Source: Pterois miles (Eukaryota > Chordata > Actinopteri > Perciformes > Scorpaenidae). From it: a stretch of DNA of 64,000 nucleotides. The notes under the pieces were generated by a model, which was not told where the DNA came from, did no database searches, and was given only the letters and a program-made list of their open reading frames with translations. A program made the translations under genes and the position numbers. The stretch is from positions 6,869,501 to 6,933,500 of the forward strand of contig CAMQGK010000463.1 of NCBI GenBank assembly GCA_947000775.1, in the 5' to 3' direction. Numbering within the stretch: position 1 is the stretch's first letter; each line of letters opens with the position of its first letter. This document shows, piece by piece, positions 1-11,860 of this stretch.

Positions 1-981
1 CTTAACAGACACTCGCACTCAATGCAGCCTTCCAGTGAATTACTGGATGCTCGGCACTCAGGGGCATAACAGCTTGATTGACATCTCTGAGCAAGCTGGA
101 GAAGCTGCTCTGGGGTCGCGTTTTCAAAATAAAATGCAGCACTTCCAAGTTGTGCGAGTTCATCCTTACAACAAATTAGGATGTTATCTTTTTCAAACAA
201 GTCACAGTGATCCCAGCGAGTTACAACATATTGTGTATAGTGATGAAATCTGACTGCAATTATGTTTAATCACTACTTGAGGGTTTTTTAAGTGTCATCT
301 CCACAGATACCATGTAATTTTTTTCTGATGTTGAGCATTTGGGCAATACAGCAATTTACACAAAGCCTCCACAGCCAACACGTATTCACTGCACCAATTC
401 CCACATTGAATTTTTGTTCAGAACTACACTTCATGAATTCATATTTGATTAGCATTTCAATCTGTTTGATGTAATGTTTCTTTAAACAGGCATCATGAGT
501 GCCAGCCCAGTATCCCTAGAAATTTGTTAATACTGGACAACTCTGCAACAACAAAGTCCAATTTTCTGTGTCAGTAGAAGTAGCGTACCCTTTTTATAGC
601 AAAGCGGATCTGAATTTTACGTGAGAGACTGGTGGTTGTGTCCTAGAATTAGCAGGGATTCAGACCAAAACAGCTCTGTGTTAAAACAACACAAGGGGCT
701 GCACTGGTGGGTTTAAAGTATCAGTGAGACAATGAAATACAAGTTCAGTTTGAGTAATTACCGTGTTTAAAGGCTCATCAGACGCTAAAACAATGCACAA
801 TGCCTTGTAATACTCATTATTACAGACATGATTTTACAACTCTAGAAAGTCCTCAGGTTGGTGACTGTTTTATCTTTTGTTGTGACAACCTAAACAGTAG
901 AAATACAGCATTCGTATTACAAAGTGATCTACCAGGAATATGCACTTGCATGCATTTGATATCTAGAGCATTAATGTAACA
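1..981. other. Intergenic, no gene seen
   Basis: AT-rich sequence. The short open frames here have no recognisable domain and no splice-site support. I could not assign a repeat family. Confidence 0.5.
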
Positions 982-1742
982 TAGGGATGGTGATTTGGAA
1001 AAATTTTCTTGACCGATAACTGACCCTCGTTAACCAATTATTAACTGTTAACCGACAAAATTTGTGCCTCGCAGGCAGTGATGCACCAGCTGCAGTGTAT
1101 GACCACAACAAAGTGAGTCAACAGTTCACCATCAGGAGAACTACTGTAGCAGCCATGATGCTGCATTCACTGTCCTCAGTTCACTGCCCGGGAGCGTTAG
1201 CAGTCACGATGCTGCGTGTAGTGTTGCAGGCATACACTTTCCCAGTAAAAGTCTCAACTGCACATTTAGTTTAGTTTAGCAGGTTGTCAGCTGTGTATCT
1301 GCCTGCCGTAACAATGCTCTGCCTGCCCGGATTAACGATAGCGATTCTTTATTGATTTGTGTGTCTGTGCTACATTAGCAGCTGCTAGCGTTGCCAGCGG
1401 CTTTGTGCCTGCTGTATTGTAACTTCAGCGAGTTTCAGACAGACTGTGAACGTAGCTGTGGCAGACAGTGTGTGCACAGTTTATTTGTCGGTGAATAAAT
1501 GCTACGAGGCTACAAGCTACAACTCCTCAGCTGGATGTCCCGAGCCAACTTCCTGTATCTGTACCGGCTCTCTCTTAACGTGGAGCAGCTTTTCTCCTTA
1601 AAGTGACAAGCTGGTCCTCTGCGTTTTTCTCAGCTTTTTAATTAGCTATTAATATTTCTTTTAACCATTTAACCGCTAGCTTTAATCAGTTAAAATGCTT
1701 AATATCAGTTATTGGTTAAACGCTTCATTATTAACATCCCTA
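982..1742. mobile_element. hAT-like non-autonomous DNA element
   Basis: The segment begins TAGGGATG and ends CATCCCTA, an 8-bp terminal inverted repeat. The subterminal parts are rich in TTAAC/GTTAA motifs, as in many fish hAT-derived MITEs. There is no transposase frame inside. Target-site duplications are not clear. The family name is inferred from recall. Confidence 0.5.
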
Positions 1743-1766
1743 ATATAGCAGCAAAGATATCGTGGA

Positions 1767-2045
1767 GTAATGTCTACCAGCTAACTCACAGCCTCGTCTC
1801 TGTACTGTTCTCACACAGCAGCTATAGCTGATAACAAAGCCCCTCCAGCATCATCGCGGAAGTGTAGCACCCAGCCTCCAGTTCCCCTACAGGTTAACAC
1901 TGATCTCTGTCAGCACTGTAGCTGTTGCTTTTGTGAGTGCTGTTAGCACTGTCTGCTGCAGAGCCACCAGCTCAGCTCTTGCCATGTTGATAGCCGTATA
2001 GTGGCAACAAAAATGCTCTGAATTTCATATTGAACACCTTTAATG
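1767..2045 (+). repeat. Dispersed repeat, family X copy 1
   Basis: It shares an ordered series of blocks with 56523-56898 in the same orientation. These include GAGTAATGTCTACC, TAGCTCACAGCC or a close variant, GCAGCACCCA or a close variant, CAGGTTAACACTG and GCCAGCTCAGC. Two diverged copies in one window show it is an interspersed repeat of unknown class. Confidence 0.65.
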
Positions 2046-3843
2046 AATGCAGCACCTTGCTGGAAGTTGTCACGTTGCATTGCAGGAAAAGTTGAGCTTG
2101 GACGGTAACTGTGCTGCATACAGAGCTTAATCATATTCAGAGTGAACATAAACCATACTAAACGGCTATATACAACTGTGTACTATATATAAAGGGTGGG
2201 GTTAACTCATCACCAAAATTATTTTTGATCGGATAAATGTATGTACATGCCCCCATGTTCAAGATGCATCACAAGAAAACAGTTTAGCATTTTACTGGAA
2301 GAGAAAAGTGAAGAATTTTGATGTCACAATTTAATTTTTTTTGACAAATATGTAGCATATAAATGACAAACTGAACAAAGGATTAAAGCTTGGAAAACAT
2401 AATCTAACCAAAGTTGACATGTGCAGACCATAAAATGTGTTGTCACTGAACATCATTTGGGATTTTTCTGAATTGTCCATTATCAATGTTCTTTTCTTGT
2501 GAAAAGGTTTGATAGTACAGATGCTGTAATAAAATAGTAGATGTATGCGATATCCAACTGTGATTTGAGTGAAAAGAAAATTATCATACATCACAAATCA
2601 AATGAAACATATAATAGTAGTTTTAGTATTTATAGTAAATAGTAATCTAGCTAATGATTATAACCAGAGTAGTTCACTTTTATTGCCATCTACAAATGCT
2701 CTCATATTCATATAATGTGCACTGTTAAAGACAGTCCGTTAAATGCTTACAATGCAAGCACATCATGATGAGCCCAGATGCCACTATTACAGCATGGACA
2801 CACGGTACTGCGAAAAATTCAAATACACTCACACTCTCACACACACAGACCAGCAGCAATACAAGTAGTCCAAGTGAACAACAGATGACTATCAGTGCCA
2901 CATCCCACAATCCCTTTCTTCCTGTTGTGGTCTTCTTCTCTTCTTCTCTCCAACACATTCCGCTGAACTTGAAGGAAAATTGCTTTTCTGATATCTCAAA
3001 AAGTGACCTTACTCACAAAAACGCTCACTCAACCACTCCAAACCAGAAATGGGACACACACACACACACATAGATGAATACAGATATCTCCCTGCCATGT
3101 AAGATATACTGCTCATACTCAGTGAGCTTCTAGCCTAAATCAAAAATCCATTATTAGTTTCATTTTGTCATCGGTCATAATAGGCCCAAATCAGAGATCA
3201 ATGCATCATGGGGAGTTAATAAATGACTGGAGCAATAAAAATTGGCTGATGGGTATGATCATGATTATGTAATATTCTCACCCTACAAGAATCATTTTAT
3301 GACACCGACTCAGTCTGTGTTCTTTGATCAAACTAAAAGACTGAGAATGAAACTGGAGCTGCTGAAAATGAAAGTTGATGCCGCAACTAAAAATATGAAG
3401 ACGCCTTTATTGCTGTTGCTCTATTTAATGGTCCTAGTGGAAAGGCAGATAATGGGAAAAGATGGGTAGCAAGGAGATGGATCCTCCTTTAACTAACAAG
3501 ACAGATCTTATTGCCATCATTAAAGGATCTTTCTAATTTATTACAACTCAAGTCTGTTTTTTTTCTGTCAAGTATGATAGCATTGGACTCACTAGAGCCA
3601 TTATTGAGATGCGAGAAAGCTTGACAGATTACTTTTAGCAACATAATGAGGAAAGTGTTTTAATGAACAAATCTGCAAAGTTGAAAAATGTGCATATGGA
3701 ACATAAAAACATTACAACAAAACATTTACAAAACATTTACAAACAACACATTTTTGCAAGGGGCGATGCAAGTACGATTAATGTTTCTTATGGTTATGTT
3801 TGTACTCACAGCTTTTGATAAAAGTCAAAAGCCTTTTCAGGTG
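2046..3843. other. Intergenic, no gene seen
   Basis: AT-rich sequence with a short CA run near 3055-3070. No coding exon, tRNA or clear repeat boundary was recognised. Confidence 0.5.
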
Positions 3844-4293
3844 CAGTGTGTAGGGTTTGGCACCATCTATGGGTGTGGCTGAAGATTGAAATCAACGGAG
3901 TACCCCTCCGCTCACTCCTCCCTTCCCACTGAGTACAAAACCGTGGTAACGCCATTCACTTCACTCAGTCATCCTTACCATAACAACACTACTTTAGGAG
4001 CAACAGAAGTCAGATGGCGGTACCACGGTTTTGTACTCTCACAAGTGGGTCGGAGAACTATGGTGGCCTTCAGGAAACAAAAAAACATGAAAGGCTTTCA
4101 CTCGAGCCAGAGCTTTTGTGAAGCAACATGATGGACTCTGTAGATATGAAGGGATCCTTCTAAGCTAACAAAAACAAAATTCTTAGTTTCAGGTGATTAT
4201 ACAGAATGTTTTAATTGGTGTATCTTTTTAGATACATGAATATGAATATTATACTCCATTTCTTCTAATAAATCCCCGAAATGCTACACACTG
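3844..4293. mobile_element. hAT-like non-autonomous element, full length
   Basis: It starts CAGTGTGTAGGGTTTGG and ends CTACACACTG, so the outer CAGTGTGTAG is an inverted repeat. The body carries blocks such as GTACCCCTCC, AGAACTATGGTGGCCTTCAG and GTAGATATGAAGG. These reappear at 10121-11285, which shows the family is dispersed. It is 450 bp with no transposase. CAG-ending termini are typical of hAT elements. The flanking 8-bp duplication is not preserved. Confidence 0.7.
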
Positions 4294-6753
4294 TTCCTTT
4301 AAGCATTGCTCGTTGTACAGCAACCGACTGTCTCCAGCCATTTTCAAGCAGTACAAAAGCGGTGTGTACAATGCACATAATCCAAGCAGCTATAATGTTT
4401 AACTCCTCCTAATATTTTTATCAGACAAGGTTAGAAAATTAGACCCAACAAACACTCAAACACTATTATAGTAAATGAATTAAATGGTTATAAAAAAAAA
4501 ACGATTATATTATGTATCTGCATTTGCCTGACAAATCTGTCACGACGTTATCACTTAATTTATATTGACAAAACTGATGTTATGCTTTATTCATTAAGCA
4601 AAGTTGATTTAATTAAAAATAAAAATTAACTTGAATTCAAACTAACTGAGTTCTGACTAACTTGTTTAATACACTAAATTATCTTATTCAAACTGGTTGG
4701 TAACCACTGATTTATCTAACACCAAAACAAGCCACTGACAGTCGGAGCAAAATATCCTATATCCTAATAATATTCTAAGAGTTAGAAGCTTGATTTCTGC
4801 TTCCCTGTATTATTCATTATTTGATAAAGTGTAGTGCAGCACTTCTGTCATATCTCTGTCACCATCTCTGACTATTTATACTACAATGTCAACTGAGAGT
4901 AAATTTTCATAAAGCTTATCTTCCACAATATTATACTTAATGAATAAAAGGGGGTGTGCAGGATGTGCAGCAGACACCGACAAACGTGATCAATTCCCTG
5001 CAACGACTCAGCTGTTCAGTGTATTTTAAGACTATCTGGGGTTTCTGCTCAGTCCCATTAAACTGAGCTCACCGTTAGTGATTTGACCTTCAGTTCCTCT
5101 GTCATGAGCTGGAAAGCCACAGTTAAAGTGACGTCGAGCTGGCATTCACTGACAGCAGATGATGAGGAGGAGGTTTAGATGTGTGCATGAGAAAGAGATA
5201 TTAAACTCTAAGAACCCAGAGTGCGACTGACAGCTCCTCCACTCCTCTTGTTCCCCGTTCTCATCTCCCCCCTTGTTGTTTTTTCTCTCTCTCTGTCATC
5301 TGACAGTTAGCTGCACAACAGGAAGCTCTCCACCGAGGGGTTACGATTAAAATCCTTTTTTTTTTTTAAACTCTTGCATGCAGTTACATAAAACATACAA
5401 ACATGTTTACACAGCTCTTTTTGCCAGTTGCTCTTTCTGAGTAAAACTTAGCCTGCAGAACAAATAGCATCTTATTTTTGAAATGTAGATTGCTAATTGG
5501 AATTCAGCTGACTTCACATTGATTTATTCAGCAACAGCTGGTCACAGACGGGGATGTAGTGGGGAATAAAACACCTTAAATCTTTTTAATTTCTTTTATA
5601 ACCTAGCAAGTGTATTTGTATTTTCTTAATTTATAGCAAAGATCAGTCAGTAAGAAAGTGTTAATTATAAGACTAACACTTTATAAAACACTTTTTCTAT
5701 CATGGGAACCTAAAGCTGCTGAAGAGTGTCATTACCAATCTACATGCCAGCTGTGTTTTTAACAGGATAGAAGGAAATCCAGGCATCTTCTACTGTTAAA
5801 ACTACTGTTTAAGAGATTTAAGATTTACTGAAAACAGTTGCTGTGTTGTGTCATGTATACAGTACTACACTGCTATTGAAATAATCATTGAGTTTTCCAA
5901 TAAACCAATGAAAGCAACATCATTCAGATCAAACAACCAGGACAATGCTTAAGATACCAGCCATCATGCTTTTGTAAGATTAGCAGCAGTGAAGACCTGT
6001 AATTTGGGAGAATTGGGAGAAAACTTTTCTCTTCACAGGTGAAACTAACTCAACCTGCACCTAAGTAGAGGAGCAAGTCTGAACATGTATGCACAGCAGA
6101 GACATGGACACTTAGACAATATATCAGTCCTGTGTGCTGGGAAGTCCACTGAGATATTATGTGACTTAGTTATTGACCATTTTGTTTTCTGCTATGAAGG
6201 ACAAAAGGTCTTCCACTTCAAACTGGGTCAAGTGCTCTCTCTCACTGGATGTACATATTAATGTTGTTGTTTATGTGGCTATTTTATGTATCTTACTGTA
6301 AAAAAAATAAAATGTGCTACGTGTACCAGGATGCATCTGTACACAAAATGGACCAACATGGGTTGCCACAAATCTTTTCCATATGGGCTTAAAATATAGG
6401 GTTTTTCTGGGGCTTTTATTTTGAAATTGGGTTGAGTTTTTGAGAATGGAAGCCTCAGTTTCATAGTTGCTTTGCTCACTTAAAGTCATGTGCATATATT
6501 TGTTTTTTTTTTCTGTCACTCTGCATGCAGTTTGCACTAACATTATTACTTTATTCAGTGTGTACTCAGTGTATCGTCGGTTGAGTAATGAATATACACT
6601 AAGTCATAATAGAAACTGTGTCATTAGACGGATGTTGTGGCATATAAATTTGCTGTGCAACAATCTAATCTTTGAAAATTATTATACTAGCTAAGAAGAG
6701 GTTAATTTTGTCACAACAGACAATATGGAGACCAATGTTGACTGGTAATGCAT
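4294..6753. other. Intergenic, no gene seen
   Basis: About 2.5 kb of AT-rich DNA with no convincing exon or RNA gene. Two longer minus-strand open frames around 6271-6543 overlap each other and look non-coding. Confidence 0.5.
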
Positions 6754-6927
6754 GGTCGTGGCTAAAAGGTAACATGCAAATTGCGAAACTCTCACAAGAC
6801 AGTTAAGGTGAGGTGTTGACCTTGAATAGTTAAGGTTAGGCTAGGTCATGGGGCAGCAAGCCTTGCAAGAGTTTTTGCAAGGTTTTGTATGTTTTCGCAT
6901 TTTATGGGTTACCTTCTAGACATGACC
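6754..6927. mobile_element. Small MITE with imperfect TIRs
   Basis: The left end reads GGTCGTGGCTAAAAGGTAAC followed by a GCGAAA block. The reverse complement of the right end reads GGTCATGTCTAGAAGGTAAC, also followed by a GCGAAA block. The termini are therefore inverted repeats of roughly 35 bp around a 174-bp element with no coding capacity. Confidence 0.6.
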
Positions 6928-8135
6928 GTAATGCCTGACAGTAACAATATTCCTTTTTTGCAGTAGAAAATACTTTAACAAATTAGTATTTAAATTCCAT
7001 TCATAATATTACAGTGACCCATCACAAAGTGCTTGGTTACAACCTTATGTTCATTATCACCACCTATATATCACATTGAATTCAACTTGACTAGAACTGG
7101 AAATGAACTAGATTACCCCAGAGAGGCTAAAGTTTCTTTAGAGGACAGTATCAGATTTGCTAAACTTTAATTATATTTTCAAAAATTAAATTTCATGTTT
7201 TTTTTGGTTTTTGTTTTTTTTTTCATGTCTGGATGACTGGCCCTGGCCCAGATCAAATGCTTTCAACTTCTAACAGTCTGTGTGCTTGCGGCTATATTTC
7301 TCTGTGGGTTCATTACTGAGTCACTGCTATAACATATAAGAACGCAGGTGATCCATTGATAATATAAAATATTAATCCTAGCAAAAAAATTTAGCAAAGT
7401 TATATTATTTGGCTTTGAACAATATATTTTGAGACTTTTTTCTACCTTTCCCAGTTTGAAAAGCACAATCTGATAAAATGAACATTTGCATTGCTATTTG
7501 AGATAGCCAAGTACAATTTTGAGGCCATATATCTGTGGGTGATAGAAAAATTTTTCCATTTAGTTTCCCATCTATGTGGGCGTGACTGTGTGTTCCTGCA
7601 TGTGCATTTAGTGCATGTAGCGTGTGTGTGTGTGTGAGTGTGTGTGTGTGTGTGTGGGTGTGTGTGTGTAAATGATGACATCACCTGCATGCAAGGTTTT
7701 TTCCACACAGAGCCCCTATTTGGCCCAGCACAAAGGCATACACACTTCAAAGGACTGGGGTTTGGATCAAACGCAGTGGGTGTAGGTAGGTGGTGAATGT
7801 ACACAACTTTCTCCCTTCATCTATGACTCTTTTCATGTCGATGCTTGCAGGAGCCACATTCACTGCAACACTTGAATCTTAATGTGAATAAATGAGCTTG
7901 AATCAAATGAAATTGTGGTTCAAATAAATCAGATGTTGGAGCCTGTGTGTGAAGCAATACTTGACCCTGTGCCTTTCGGTCATGAACATCATTTGAATTC
8001 AAGCACTGAGCTGGACAGAATGTATGCAACTCTGTGGACCTTCAAAGCTGACAGCCTTTCAAAACGGTCTCTTATAAAAGCAGTGTAACTACTGTGATTT
8101 AAATACAAAATTCTGGTCCTCTCTCAAGGTTCCAT
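6928..8135. other. Intergenic with (TG)n microsatellite
   Basis: No gene seen. An interrupted TG repeat lies at about 7621-7669. Confidence 0.5.
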
Positions 8136-8563
8136 GGTGGAGGGGAGGTCGTGCTGTCCTGGCTCAATCGATATGGCATGGAGAGGAGGTTGTGTTGCTC
8201 TGGCTCTATCTGTTTGGTGATGCCAGGAAGCTGACATTCTCCTGGATCCACTTTCACACAAAATTATGTTCACATTATATGTATTAATTTTTTGTCATAT
8301 GGACTGCCTGTGTTGTATTTTTATTATGTTGTTACTCTGTACACATGACATCTGTTGCACATCTGTCAATCCTGGAAGGGGGATCCCTCCCCTGCTCTTC
8401 CTGTGGTTTCTTTCAATTTTTTATTTTTTCCCTGTTACAAGGGTTTTTTGGTTGGTGAGTTTTCCCTTATGTGATGACAGGGTCACACTGTACGTAAAGC
8501 CCCCTGAGGTAAAATTGTGATGTGAGATTTTGGGCTATACAAATAAAATTGACTTGACTTGAT
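8136..8563 (+). mobile_element. Retroposon-like dispersed repeat, copy 1
   Basis: It ends in a TTGACTTGACTTG tail after AAATAAAA, as expected of a retroposed element. The reverse complement of 16580-16985 matches it block by block, including CATCTGTTGCAC, GTCAATCCTGGAAGG, GGATCCCTCC and TAAAGCCCCCT. The open frame inside (8266-8520) is incidental. Confidence 0.65.
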
Positions 8564-10008
8564 TCTTCATTGCAGGCACCGCAAATCAGTTTGCTTCACA
8601 TCAAAAGATTTCCTCATCAGTGAATATTAGAGATTTGCACCTAACCTGTCGAGAAAATTTTAACTTCTGAAAAGGAAAAGATGTACGTTAAGCAAAGCTA
8701 ATAACACACGCAGCTCTTGTTTAGCACAAAAATTATCCACATCTGGTCCTCAGTCATCAATTTAACATGAGTTGAAAGCAGATCTGAGGAAATGCAGTGA
8801 AGTGCTCCCTAAGAACCTGCATGAAGTGGCCACTTATAAACTCCCACTTAAGTCTGCTGCTAAAAATCCCTGTGGCTGTTCTGCTGCCCAAGTCACACAG
8901 TCCTTAAAGTTTATTCTTCAAGTTTGACTCGTATTCCTTTGAGAGCTGAAGGTCGGAGGCGGCAGGGTGAGCATCCCCTCTGCTTTCCTTCTCTTCTGTC
9001 CCCTCCACCTCCTCCCCTCCTCCCCCTCCTGTCCCCTCACTTCACCCATGGGACGCAGGGAAGGTGAAAGAGGGTCACACAGCTCTAACGCATGAGCAGC
9101 TCTAAGTCTATTGGCAAAGCCCAAAGGTGCGCTCATATCAAAATCTATACTCAGTCTAAATTCAACTTTTCTGAACAGACAGGTATTTGTAAGGTGAATG
9201 ATGAATGAAAGCAATAATTCTGTTGGAATAGGCCAAAATGAAGCTCTTATCAAGAGAGGATTTTGTTTAGCTTTTCTGGTTTATTTAATAACTCCTCAGT
9301 ACAGATGCATGCTTGCTTCTTTCAAAATGCAATATTGTATAAAAATATGATTTTAGCACTGAATTTAATTTTTTTTAATGTAATTTTTATCGACTTCCAT
9401 TACATTTATCTGTTAAAGCAAAATGTATTACTGTTTAGGAAAAAGACAGTTGAAAGTGAAGAAGTTTACAGTGGTGTCTTTATAACCTATAACATTAATC
9501 ACGTTAACCTGAAAATATTCATAAAACTCCCATCCCAGCCCTGCAGATTCCTCCACATTCATCTCCTCAGATTATGTCTGTATCTTATTAAAGGTCTAAT
9601 GGATTGTGATTGATGACAAAATTTGGCGTGATTAAAAAGAGCTGTGATGGAGGTGGTTATGTTGTCGAGTGGAGAAATGTCACCATGATATCTTTAATGG
9701 GTTATTTTCAAATCGCCTCTGTGATTTACAGGATTGCAAATAATTTAATATGCCAGGCCAGTAACATTGTTGTAATAAGCCATCTAAAACAATTTATAGG
9801 ATGTTCTCTCACAATAATTCACGAGGGTCATGCATGTTTTATGAACAATCAATCAAACTCAAACCCCAGCAGGCTAGATAATGAGGAACTATTGAGAGGA
9901 ATGAGGCCTATTCAAGCTCGGAGATGGAGTGGGACAAACACCATTCTATATGGACTGCCTTGACACAGTTATTGGCAAAGTTATTGTGAAGATGTGTGTT
10001 TGTCTGCC

Positions 10009-10011
<3 letters not shown>
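8564..10011. other. Intergenic, possible conserved non-coding DNA at 9640-9900
   Basis: No gene recognised. The stretch 9640-9900 is free of recognisable repeats and contains several AACAAT/ACAAT SOX-like words, plus ATTTGCAAT-like and TAAT words in AT-rich sequence. Two back-to-back open frames of about 116 codons cover 9263-9963 but have no domain or splice signal. Confidence 0.4.

Positions 10012-10081
<70 letters not shown>
10012..10081. repeat. (TG)n microsatellite
   Basis: About 35 uninterrupted TG units. Confidence 0.97.
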
Positions 10082-10084
<3 letters not shown>

Positions 10085-10120
10085 GACAAAGAGTGCATTT
10101 GCATCAGTCCGTTTCTTAAA

Positions 10121-11285
10121 GATAAAGTAGGATTTAACAACATCTAGCAGTGCGGTTGCAGATTGCAACCAACTGAGTACCCCTCCACTCATTCCTCCCT
10201 GCACTAATGTGAGCTGCCGAGTGCATAACCGTGGTAATGCCGTTCATCTTGCTCAGAGGCCATCCTTACCATAATAACACCACTTCAGAGCAGAGGTCAA
10301 ACGGTGGTTGGCAGTACCATGTTCTTGCACTTTGTGGCTCACGTTACTACAGTTTCACAAGCGTGTCAGAGAACTATGGTGGCCTTCAGTTAACCATAAA
10401 CAAATACAACAGGTAAACATATGAAAGACTCTCTCTAGAGCCAGGGTTTGGTTTGTCCGTTCTGTGTTACTGTAGAAACATGGTGGAGCCATACTGGCTA
10501 ACCTTGAGACCAGAGTGGGGGGGTCTGAGGACTCTTCCCCCAGAAAAAAATGTGTTTCAGAGACTTTGTTTCCTGCATTCTGGTGACTTTAAAAAAATGA
10601 AAATAGCAAAATAATAAGTACACTCTAACAGCATGTTTGTTAAATTGGCCTACTTTTAATTCTACATTTAATTCTAAGGAAACAAAACTGAATAATTCGC
10701 CCCTCTGGAGTGAACTTGTATGAATCTCAAGTCTCTCTCTCATAAACTAATGTTCATCAGTTATTATTCATTTATTTATGTTTTGGCCCCACTTGAGTAT
10801 TTCTTTGTCTAGTAGTCTCCATTTCCCTCTCCTCTCATTCACTGAAAGTACTTTCAGATATAATGCAACAACAGCAACACTGCGCTCTGAAATCTGTTAT
10901 TTCCAATTGCGTCACGCCAAGACAGATTTGCTGTCATGATGTGATCTGTGGCAAGTGCACTGGGAAAAGGTGTGGTGGTGTAGCTCTATTGCTGTCCGGG
11001 TGGAAACAGTAGGGCTTATGGCTTATACGCACCGTACAGAGCCAGAAACATGTAGAGAAAATGAAAAGGGAAAAAAGTGAGAAAAACTGCCATAAATCAG
11101 GAGAAACATGAGAGATTGGTGACCCCAGAAGGAAACCAGGAGAGGGGAATGAAAAACAAGTGTCTCCCGGGAAAATTGGTAGGGTTGGCAAGTATGGGCG
11201 GAACAAAGTGGTGGACTCCTTGATGAAGACCCGCTCCCTATGTAGATATGAAGGACTCACTCTAAGATAGCAAAAACATAAAACA
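10121..11285. mobile_element. hAT-like element, copy interrupted by about 700 bp
   Basis: The left part (about 10121-10500) matches the 3844-4293 element: GTAGGATTT, AACTGAGTACCCCTCC, GAACTATGGTGGCCTTCAG, then AACATGGTGG. The family resumes at about 11205 with GTGGACTCC and GTAGATATGAAGGACTC. About 700 bp of unrelated sequence lies between (10500-11205). I saw no clear inverted repeats bounding that insert. Confidence 0.5.
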
Positions 11286-11389
11286 CAAGGTCACAATCCA
11301 ATCCATCACAGATTACTGAACAGTAACAAGATGTAGACTAAGCAGCTCTGAGTCTGTACTAAAGCAGTAAGTGATGCTTTGAGCTAACT

Positions 11390-11720
11390 GCTACCATCAG
11401 CATGCTAACTTGCAGATGTTTAGCATGTTTAATTTTAGTTTACCCTGTTAGCATGCGATAATTCCTTATTAGTACAAAGTACTGATGGGAATGTCATTAG
11501 ATTTGCAGCCAAACTGTTGTATGAATTAAAAACTTGACCTGATGGTGGTGCTTGATGAGAAAGAGAGTCAGAGGACTCCCAATTTTTCACCCAACAGTTC
11601 TCAAGACATTTCACTCAAAACCACAAAAGTCAATCTTCAATGGAAACATCAGGGTATCACAAATTGCAATATTTGTTGGGACATTTCACTAAAAATCAAA
11701 AATGTCAACTTCATGGTTAT
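11390..11720 (+). repeat. Widespread fish repeat, family Y, copy 1
   Basis: It has the order GCATGCTAAC, GATGGGAATGTCATTAG, TTGACCTGATGGTGG, then ACATTTCACTCAAAACC. Similar ordered blocks occur at 22344-23240 and 35400-35590. The class is not determined. Confidence 0.6.
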
Positions 11721-11764
11721 ATTACACATTATTCATACACTGCCTCCAATTCCATTCACAAGAT

Positions 11765-11860
11765 GTAGAGCTGCAACAATTAATCAGTGAGTTGTTGACT
11801 ATTAGATTAATCATTAACCATTCTGATAATCAATTAATCGGTTTGAGTAATTTTTCAAGA
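11765..11860. repeat. Fragment of a GCTGCAACAATTAATC-type DNA element
   Basis: AGAGCTGCAACAATTAATCAG followed by repeated ATTAATC/GATTAAT words resembles one terminus of a common fish hAT-derived element. The other end was not found. Confidence 0.35.

Noticed and set aside
8266..8520. 84-codon hydrophobic frame resembling a membrane peptide
   Set aside because: Contained within a retroposon-like repeat with a second copy at 16580-16985.
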